Assembly (NCBI GenBank): GCA_900317215.1
Contig: ONFW01000001.1
Coordinates: 1 to 28,167 of the forward strand
Reading direction: 5' to 3'
Origin: an uncultured Eubacteriales bacterium
Lineage (GTDB): Bacteria > Bacillota > Clostridia > Oscillospirales > Acutalibacteraceae
DNA length: 28,167 bases
Positions 22,577 through 28,167 of this stretch are shown in pieces. The notes under the pieces were generated by a model. That model did no database searches and had not been told where the DNA came from. It was given only the letters and a program-made list of their open reading frames with translations. The position numbers and the translations under genes were made by a program. How positions within the stretch are numbered: position 1 is the first letter of the stretch; every line of letters starts with the position of its first letter.

Positions 22577-22631
22577 GTAATGAGTATATTTCTGTATACT
22601 GTATTTCATTATAAAAGAGGCTTGACAGCTT

Positions 22632-24107
22632 ATGAAAAAAGAATACGATGTACTTATAGTCGGCTCAGGCGCGGCAGGTCTTTATGCCGCACTGCAGTTT
22701 CCGGAGGACATCAGCGTTCTCGTTATCTCCAAAAGAGAGCTTACTCTTTCCAATTCCTCCCTTGCTCAGGGCGGTGTAGCGGCAGTGCTCGACAAAAGCA
22801 ACGATAACTTCAAGCTCCATATTGCTGATACCCTTATAGCAGGAAAGTATAAAAACAATCTCGAAGCAATCGAGGTCCTCGTGTCCGAGGGGCCGGACGA
22901 CGTTCTCAGGCTCAAGGAAATGGGCGTAGCCTTTGATCTTGACGACAGAGGCCGTTTGCAGATGACTCTTGAAGCAGGTCATTCCCGCCACAGGATAGTC
23001 CACCATAAGGACTCAACGGGCAGAGCTATCATAGACGTGCTGATAGAACAGGTAAGGACACATAAAAACGTGGATATCTGCGACAACACTATGCTCTACA
23101 AGCTTGACAGGAACGAGAAGGGCTTTTATGCCGGACTTTTGCTGAAGGACGGACATTCAAAAATAATAGCCACAAGATACTGTATACTCGCCTCGGGCGG
23201 TATCGGAAGGGTATATCAATATACAACAAACTCTGCAATAGCGACAGGCGACGGCATAACCCTCGCCTTCATGCTGGGCGCAAGAATAAAGCATCTCAGC
23301 CGGATCCAGTTTCATCCCACCGCCTTTGCCGCTGAGAACGACCGCGAACGCTTCCTGATAAGCGAGGCGGTGAGGGGCGAGGGAGCTGTACTTCTTAACT
23401 GCGACGGCGAACGCTTTGCATCAAGATATGACGAAAGAGGAGAGCTTGCCCCGAGAGATGTGGTTTCCAACGCTATCATGCTTGAATCCATGGCAAAGGG
23501 AAATGAAAAGTTCTATCTCGATATCACCCACAAGGATCCTGAATTTGTAAAGAAACGCTTCCCGATGATATATGAGAAATGCCTTGAGGAGAATATAGAC
23601 ATCACAAAGCAATGGATACCCGTATTTCCCTGCCAGCATTATCTTATGGGCGGCATTGACGTTGATCTTTATGCCCGCACAACCGTTGACAGGCTCTATG
23701 CAGCCGGCGAATGCTCGCATACGGGCGTTCACGGTGCAAACAGACTTGCAAGCAACTCACTGTTAGAGGCTCTTGTATTCTCACGCAGAGCTGCCAACGA
23801 TATCACGAAAAAGCTTGCAGGTGAGGACAGAAGCTCCTTCGGGGAATTTGCCGAGACTGAGGAGCTCTCGGGCAAGGAGCTTCCTCACGGCTTCCGCACC
23901 GAAATAAGAAGGATAATGCAGGAGTGTTATTTTGTTATTCCCAAGCCCTCGCTGATGCCCCAAAGCCTTGCAAGAGCCAAGGAGATACTCACCGACCTTA
24001 CAGGCGGAGAATACGAGGTAGATCACAATTTTGTAGAGGCAAGAAGTCTTGCGACCGTTGCCTGCATAGTTCTTGAGGAGGTTATGAGAAAAAATGATCC
24101 TGAATAA
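22632..24107 (+). CDS. nadB: L-aspartate oxidase
   Basis: First step of de novo NAD synthesis: oxidises aspartate to iminoaspartate with FAD. The 491-residue protein has the dinucleotide motif VGSGAAGLYAAL (10-21), NSSLAQGGVAAVL, then LEAGHSRHRIVHHKDSTGR, FHPTAFA, and near the end of the flavin domain YAAGECSHTGVHGANRLASN. The C-terminal helical part is shorter than in E. coli NadB (540). HSRHR and the TGVHGANR stretch separate it from succinate dehydrogenase flavoproteins. AAAGAGG lies 11 bases before the ATG. It overlaps nadC by 14 bases. The partner gene nadA (quinolinate synthase) is not in this window. Confidence 0.95.
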   Translation: MKKEYDVLIVGSGAAGLYAALQFPEDISVLVISKRELTLSNSSLAQGGVAAVLDKSNDNFKLHIADTLIAGKYKNNLEAIEVLVSEGPDDVLRLKEMGVAFDLDDRGRLQMTLEAGHSRHRIVHHKDSTGRAIIDVLIEQVRTHKNVDICDNTMLYKLDRNEKGFYAGLLLKDGHSKIIATRYCILASGGIGRVYQYTTNSAIATGDGITLAFMLGARIKHLSRIQFHPTAFAAENDRERFLISEAVRGEGAVLLNCDGERFASRYDERGELAPRDVVSNAIMLESMAKGNEKFYLDITHKDPEFVKKRFPMIYEKCLEENIDITKQWIPVFPCQHYLMGGIDVDLYARTTVDRLYAAGECSHTGVHGANRLASNSLLEALVFSRRAANDITKKLAGEDRSSFGEFAETEELSGKELPHGFRTEIRRIMQECYFVIPKPSLMPQSLARAKEILTDLTGGEYEVDHNFVEARSLATVACIVLEEVMRKNDPE

Positions 24108-24927
24108 GATATATCTTGACAATATCATCAAAACAGCTCTGCTCGAGGATATAAATTACTGTGACGTTACCACGGACTATCTTATCCCCGATTCGCAAAT
24201 GGGAAGGGCAAGATTTGTTTCAAAGGCTGAGGGTATCGTCTGCGGGGTCGGCGCTGCTATCAGGGTCTTTGAGCTGCTCGACGACATAGAGTATGAGATA
24301 CTGAAAAATGACGGAGACTCTGTGATAAAGGGCGATGTTATACTCACCCTCAGCGGCCATACAAGAGCTCTCCTCAAGGGTGAGCGGACTGCTCTCAATC
24401 TGATACAGCACATGAGCGGTATCGCTACTGCAGCAAACAAATACTCTGAGATCATAAAGGGTACAAGGGCAACTATTGCAGATACAAGAAAGACTCTTCC
24501 CGGTCTGCGCCCGCTGCAGAAATATGCTGTAATGACCGGCGGAGCGAAAAATCACCGCTATAACCTCTCCGATGCCGCAATGCTCAAGGACAATCATATC
24601 GATGCCGCAGGCGGCATTACGAATGCGATAACCCTTCTCAGAAAAAAGCTCGGCCACATGACCAAGATAGAGGTGGAAACAAGAAACCTTGATGAGCTGA
24701 GGGAGGCTCTTGCCGCAGGCGCAGACATAATTATGCTCGACAACATGAGCCCCGAGGTCATGAAGGAGGCTGTTGAGATAACTGCAGGCAGAGCAGTGCT
24801 CGAGGCTTCTGGCGGGATCACGGGCGATACCCTCAGAGCCGTCGCAGAAAGCGGAGTCGACATAATCTCCATAGGCGCTCTTACTCATTCAGTCACGGCA
24901 TTTGACATTTCAATGTATATTGAATAA
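24094..24927 (+). CDS. nadC: Nicotinate-nucleotide pyrophosphorylase (quinolinate phosphoribosyltransferase)
   Basis: Converts quinolinate and phosphoribosyl pyrophosphate to nicotinate mononucleotide, CO2 and pyrophosphate. The 277-residue protein shows LLEDINYCDVTTD (17-29), GERTALNLIQHMSGIAT, TRKTLPGLRPLQKYAV, GGAKNHRYNLSDAAMLKDNH and EASGGITGDTLR, all standard for NadC with the basic substrate-binding cluster complete. The start overlaps nadB by 14 bases, with GAGGAGG shortly before it inside nadB, so translation is coupled. It follows directly after nadB in the pathway apart from the missing NadA step. Confidence 0.96.
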   Translation: MILNKIYLDNIIKTALLEDINYCDVTTDYLIPDSQMGRARFVSKAEGIVCGVGAAIRVFELLDDIEYEILKNDGDSVIKGDVILTLSGHTRALLKGERTALNLIQHMSGIATAANKYSEIIKGTRATIADTRKTLPGLRPLQKYAVMTGGAKNHRYNLSDAAMLKDNHIDAAGGITNAITLLRKKLGHMTKIEVETRNLDELREALAAGADIIMLDNMSPEVMKEAVEITAGRAVLEASGGITGDTLRAVAESGVDIISIGALTHSVTAFDISMYIE

Positions 24928-24965
24928 ACCACTAACATTATTTATTTCCGAAAGGAACAGACATT

Positions 24966-25772
24966 ATGGCAAGAAAGATCAAAATCAAAAAGCAGGTAAA
25001 GCAAAGCAATCAGGGAAAGATAATCCTCATTTCAACAGCATGCTTCTTAGGCGCAATAGCTATTCTTCTCATAATCCTTGCGATCGTTCAGAATACCGGC
25101 AAGAAGGAGGAGGATCAGCAGCAGATCTCAACAGTCGAATCCTCATCCGTTTCGGAGGAGCAGAGCGTTGTTTCTGAGGCGGAAGCCTCCTTGCTCGATT
25201 CTGATCTGATGAATCCCGAATATCTCCAGGACGTCGATATAGATCTCTCCAAGATCTACTATGCGGATATCGACGTCAAGGACTACGGCACTATAACCGT
25301 TGAGCTCAACTCCAGTGTTGCTCCGATCACCATGAAGAATTTTGTTTACCTTGCGCAGAAGGGCTTCTACAACGGGCTTACCTTCCACAGGATAATGGAC
25401 AGCTTTATGATACAGGGCGGCGATCCCAGCGGAAACGGAACCGGAGGCTCGGAGAACAACATTTACGGTGAGTTTGCTGCAAACGGATATGAAGGCAACA
25501 CCCTCTCCCACACAAGGGGCGTTATCTCCATGGCAAGAAGATCCGACGACTACAACAGCGCAAGCTCGCAGTTCTTCATCGTTCAGTCTGATGATCACAC
25601 TGCTACCCTCGACGGCAATTATGCAGCCTTCGGCAAGGTAACGACAGGCATGGAGATCGTTGACGCAATAGCCAAGGATGCGAAGCCTACGGACGACAAC
25701 GGCACCATTCCCGCAGAAGAACAGCCCGTTATCAACTCTATCACTATCCGCACGACAGATATTATCACCTGA
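24966..25772 (+). CDS. Membrane-anchored cyclophilin-type peptidyl-prolyl isomerase
   Basis: 268 residues. A basic start (1-18) and one membrane helix (about 19-41) anchor the protein with its body outside the cell. A Ser/Glu-rich spacer (about 45-80) precedes the cyclophilin domain, starting YYADIDVKDYGTITVELN. Motifs are KNFVYLAQKGFYNGLTFHR (with the catalytic Arg), MIQGGDPSGNGTGG, GVISMARR, SASSQFFIVQSD and YAAFGKVTTGMEIVD. Its likely job is folding of secreted or surface proteins. The Cys26 lies inside the helix without a lipobox, so lipidation is unlikely. AAAGGAA precedes the ATG. It lies 38 bases after nadC and is probably on the same transcript. Confidence 0.93.
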   Translation: MARKIKIKKQVKQSNQGKIILISTACFLGAIAILLIILAIVQNTGKKEEDQQQISTVESSSVSEEQSVVSEAEASLLDSDLMNPEYLQDVDIDLSKIYYADIDVKDYGTITVELNSSVAPITMKNFVYLAQKGFYNGLTFHRIMDSFMIQGGDPSGNGTGGSENNIYGEFAANGYEGNTLSHTRGVISMARRSDDYNSASSQFFIVQSDDHTATLDGNYAAFGKVTTGMEIVDAIAKDAKPTDDNGTIPAEEQPVINSITIRTTDIIT

Positions 25773-25819
25773 TCCGGGAATCAATAAAAAACACACGACT
25801 GACCGAAGGAGGAATTATC

Positions 25820-26620
25820 ATGTGGGAGATGTTTCTTATAACAATAGGCATCGCCCTGCTGGTAAGCAGTATAGGCTTTAAAAAGTATGTATGGTTCATA
25901 TCCATCGGCTACGGCTTTTCGGTAGCGGCTATATCTGCTGTCGTGCTTTGCGTTTATGCCGGCAGAATGTCTGTTATGGCTATCATTACTGCCGTTCTTC
26001 TCATTGTATACGGAGCAAGACTCGGCGGCTATCTTCTCTACAGAGAGGTTAAGAGCAACGCATATAATTCCAAAATGAAGGCCGAGATAAAGTCAGGCAA
26101 GGGAATGAACATAGGCGTAAAATGCTGCATCTGGATCTCGGCGGCCCTTCTTTATGCCTGCCAGACCTGCCCTCTGCTTTTCAGAGTCCAGAACAGTCTC
26201 TCGGGCAACGATGCAGTTATAATAACCGGCACCTCGATCAGTATTTTAGGCTTTATTATAGAAAGCCTTGCCGACTATCAGAAATCAGCCGCAAAAAAGA
26301 AAAATCCCAAGCGCTTTGTAGATACAGGTTTTTACAGGATCGTCAGATGCCCTAACTATTTCGGTGAGCTGCTCATCTGGACAGGTATTTTTGTGGGCGG
26401 CATAACGGTATATTCCAACGCCTTCCACTGGATAACTGCTGTTCTCGGCTATCTTGGGATAGTCTACGTCATGTTCAGCGGCGCAAGAAGGCTTGAGGAG
26501 CGGCAGACCCGCACCTACGGCGACGACCCGGAATATCAGGCGTATTTCCGCAAGACGCCCATTATGATACCGCTGATACCGCTTTACAGCGTAGTAAAAT
26601 TGAAATGGCTCGTTGCATAA
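25820..26620 (+). CDS. DUF1295 / isoprenylcysteine methyltransferase-like membrane protein
   Basis: 266 residues with about six membrane helices. The C-terminal half carries the family mark DTGFYRIVRCPNYFGELLIW (173-192), then RRLEERQTRTYGDDPEYQAY, as in DUF1295 and steroid 5-alpha-reductase C-terminal proteins, and in related isoprenylcysteine carboxyl methyltransferases whose RxPxYF and E-rich end bind the methyl or NADPH cofactor. In bacteria the substrate is mostly unknown. AAGGAGG lies seven bases before the ATG. It sits 47 bases after the cyclophilin gene and 11 before the rhodanese gene, in one apparent operon. Reductase and methyltransferase roles cannot be separated from sequence reading alone. 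Confidence 0.82.
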   Translation: MWEMFLITIGIALLVSSIGFKKYVWFISIGYGFSVAAISAVVLCVYAGRMSVMAIITAVLLIVYGARLGGYLLYREVKSNAYNSKMKAEIKSGKGMNIGVKCCIWISAALLYACQTCPLLFRVQNSLSGNDAVIITGTSISILGFIIESLADYQKSAAKKKNPKRFVDTGFYRIVRCPNYFGELLIWTGIFVGGITVYSNAFHWITAVLGYLGIVYVMFSGARRLEERQTRTYGDDPEYQAYFRKTPIMIPLIPLYSVVKLKWLVA

Positions 26621-26631
26621 GGAGGTAAAAG

Positions 26632-27108
26632 ATGAAAAAGCTTATAATTGCGCTGCTTGCCTCTGCGCTCCTGCTGGCTGCAGGCTGCTCCCAGGATAAG
26701 AAGGAAAACAGCACGGACAGCAGCACACAATCCTCACTGCCTGCCAGCGCACAAGGCTCCAACGCTGATGCGGAAGGCTCCGCACAGAGCGACCCAGGCT
26801 ACAGACAGATCACACAGGAGGAAGCAAGATCCATGATGGACACCGAGAGCGGATACATAATCCTCGATGTCAGAACACAGCAGGAGTTCGATGAGGGTCA
26901 TATTCCGAATGCGGTCTGCATTCCGAACGAGACCATAACCTCAAGCGATTTATCTGCTCTGCCGGACAAATCTCAGCTCATCTTTGTATACTGCCGCAGC
27001 GGCAGGCGCAGCAAGGAAGCTGCCGCTAAGCTTGCCGAACTTGGGTATACCAATATTGTCGAATTCGGCGGGATCATAGACTGGACAGGTCCCATAGAGC
27101 TCGGATAA
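26632..27108 (+). CDS. Rhodanese-domain lipoprotein
   Basis: 158 residues. The signal peptide ends in lipobox LAAGC with Cys19, so the protein is lipid-anchored outside the cell. A Ser/Gln-rich spacer (20-55) leads to one rhodanese domain: ITQEEARSMM (60-69), YIILDVRTQQEFDEGHIPNA (75-94), and the active loop YCRSGRRS with Cys121. The loop size CRSGRRS fits single-domain sulfurtransferases. Outside the membrane it may handle sulfur from thiosulfate or persulfides, or have a redox role; the substrate is unknown. AAGGAGG lies six bases before the ATG. It is the last gene of the operon, with the terminator starting at its stop codon. Confidence 0.92.
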   Translation: MKKLIIALLASALLLAAGCSQDKKENSTDSSTQSSLPASAQGSNADAEGSAQSDPGYRQITQEEARSMMDTESGYIILDVRTQQEFDEGHIPNAVCIPNETITSSDLSALPDKSQLIFVYCRSGRRSKEAAAKLAELGYTNIVEFGGIIDWTGPIELG

Positions 27109-27147
27109 AAAAGGACTGTCTCACAAGCTCGTGAGACGGTCCTTTTT
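27108..27147 (+). terminator. Strong terminator closing the nadB operon
   Basis: AAAAAGGACTGTCTCAC (27108-27124) pairs with GTGAGACGGTCCTTTTT (27131-27147), one G-T pair, six-base loop. A and T runs at both ends suggest it also works for the convergent gene whose stop is at 27167. The same AAAAGGAC(T/C)G style is seen at 18920-18960. Confidence 0.94.
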
Positions 27148-27166
27148 GATTCTGCATTTGCGTTGT

Positions 27167-27928
27167 TTATCGTCTGTTTATTTTTCCTATGCCGGTTTCA
27201 ATGCTGCCTGAAACCTCACCTTCAGGAACAGTGATGTTGCCTATTCCTGCGTTGAGCTCCGTGCTGCCGGAGCTCTCAGACGAGATCCGGTTCTTCTCGG
27301 TTTTTTCTGTGCTGTCATCTTTGCGGATATTTATGTCACCTATCCCGGTATTGATATCCACCTTGCCGGATTTTTCTCCCTCAGGCACGGTGATATCGCC
27401 TATTCCCGTGTTGATGCTTGTCGATTTTTCCGCCTTAGGAGCATTGATGTTGCCGATCCCCGATGAGGCAGCTATGCTTTCGGCATGATAATCCCCGGGG
27501 ATATTGATGTCCCCGACTCCTGTATTCACGCTGATAGACTTATACTCCCCTGCAGGTATCATCACCTTTACTTCATGTTGCGACATGCTGCCGAAGCTGA
27601 TGAACTCATACCATTTTCTGTTCTCGTTATAGGTTATTTTCAGAGTGCCGTCCTCCACCTTCACATCGTAGAAGGACTTCGGACTTTCATAAAACTCAAC
27701 AAGGCTGCTGCCGTCCTCGGAGGGAATGAAGGAAACACTGTCTATTCCTGTTTCTACGGTCACACTGTCGAATTTTTCCTTTACGATAACATCGTTTCTT
27801 TTTCTGTCATCTGTAAAGACACTTTTTACATCAAATCCTGCAAGCCCTGCGGCACATACCATAAGTATTATCCCCACTACCACAAAGCAAAGGGATACAA
27901 TCAGCGTTATTCTTCTGAATACTCTCAT
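27167..27928 (-). CDS. DUF4097-type repeat protein with membrane anchor
   Basis: 253 residues. One membrane helix (about 8-31) anchors the N-terminus. The rest outside the membrane reads like a DUF4097 (putative adhesin) beta-solenoid: FDSVTVETGIDSVSF, later turns of the form NTGIGDINI at about 136, 156, 174, 194, 228 and 245. Spacing is 17-20 residues, except for one 34-residue step caused by a charged insert (about 204-222). Function of the family is not known; it often follows a DUF1700 gene, as here. The ATG at 27928 overlaps the stop of that gene (TGATG). Regulation is not visible, since the operon start lies outside the window. Confidence 0.85.
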   Translation of the reverse strand: MRVFRRITLIVSLCFVVVGIILMVCAAGLAGFDVKSVFTDDRKRNDVIVKEKFDSVTVETGIDSVSFIPSEDGSSLVEFYESPKSFYDVKVEDGTLKITYNENRKWYEFISFGSMSQHEVKVMIPAGEYKSISVNTGVGDINIPGDYHAESIAASSGIGNINAPKAEKSTSINTGIGDITVPEGEKSGKVDINTGIGDINIRKDDSTEKTEKNRISSESSGSTELNAGIGNITVPEGEVSGSIETGIGKINRR

Positions 27929-28167
27929 CAGACCCTTCCCCCTTTAGCAAATCTCCTGTCGATTCTTGAAAACAGTCTGCTCAGTCCTCTGAATATCAGA
28001 GCTATCAGTCTGTTCGTCGCAATAATTAGCAGAAGCGATATTCCCGCAAGGAAGAAGCCCGCTCCAAGCATAAACAAGCCGTTTGCAGGAAATCCGCCGG
28101 CAAATGAGAACAGGCTTATGAACATCAGACCAAAGCCTGTCGCTGTCAATATATAAAAGCTGACATA
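27928..28167 (-). CDS. C-terminal part of a DUF1700-like membrane protein
   Basis: The frame is open from the right edge (TAT GTC AGC TTT) to the stop at 27928, so this is the end of a larger gene and not a 73-residue protein starting at the TTG at 28149. The visible 79 residues contain two membrane helices, GFGLMFISLFSFAGG and GLFMLGAGFFLAGISLLLII, then a basic tail RGLSRLFSRIDRRFAKGGRV. Helix spacing and tail recall DUF1700 (HAAS) proteins, which stand before DUF4097 genes in Bacillota, often under a PadR regulator. The N-terminal domain that would prove this is outside the window. Confidence 0.65.
   Translation of the reverse strand, partial: YVSFYILTATGFGLMFISLFSFAGGFPANGLFMLGAGFFLAGISLLLIIATNRLIALIFRGLSRLFSRIDRRFAKGGRV

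Noticed and set aside
1..28167. CRISPR array, insertion sequence or prophage
   Set aside because: No regularly spaced repeats, transposase, integrase or structural phage genes were seen; the XRE/ImmA locus alone is not enough to call an element.

Overview
The window looks like core chromosome of a low-to-mid GC Gram-positive bacterium. A Clostridia member close to Ruminococcus (Oscillospiraceae) is the best guess. This is an inference from the ctsR-mcsA-mcsB-clpC heat-shock operon, strong AGGAGG ribosome sites, many TTGNNN-17-TATAAT promoters, and protein styles familiar from that group. No transposase, integrase, phage structural gene or CRISPR array was seen.

Region by region. 1-2911 (minus): class III heat-shock operon ctsR-mcsA-mcsB-clpC, with clpC cut by the window edge. 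Its promoter is embedded in CtsR-type operator repeats. 2912-3376: no protein gene, but a consensus promoter leading to tRNA-Leu(CAA) at 3377-3460. 3725-4368: a promoter, an acidic tail-anchored protein of unknown role and a terminator. 4469-6548 (minus): an asparagine-synthetase-like protein that lacks the glutaminase start, overlapping a QueT-type transporter gene. 6695-7702: metF, with an odd start codon. 7719-9393 (minus): a large membrane glycosyltransferase-like protein and a 36-residue membrane peptide.

9583-14375 (plus): aconitase, a zinc-ribbon/propeller-like protein of unknown function, and NADP-type isocitrate dehydrogenase. Together the two enzymes turn citrate into 2-oxoglutarate. 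14635-16259 (minus): promoter, three related small lipoproteins in tandem, and terminator. 16340-18509: a divergent regulatory locus. An XRE repressor, an ImmA/IrrE protease and a LURP-one/tubby-like protein lie on the minus strand. A small helical protein and a sigma-region-4-like protein lie on the plus strand. Between them are LexA-like boxes and two promoters. This resembles the control switch of an integrative element without the element, and is the best candidate for something undescribed.

18591-18960: a three-hairpin leader, a DUF378 membrane protein and a shared terminator. 18964-21024 (minus): cytoplasmic GH13 alpha-glucan hydrolase. 21168-22499 (minus): hflX. 22548-27147 (plus): nadB-nadC followed by a membrane-anchored cyclophilin, a DUF1295 methyltransferase-like membrane protein and a rhodanese lipoprotein, closed by a strong terminator. 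27167-28167 (minus): a DUF4097 repeat protein preceded by the 3' end of a probable DUF1700-type membrane protein that runs off the window.

All family names come from reading the translated sequences by eye; no database search was run.
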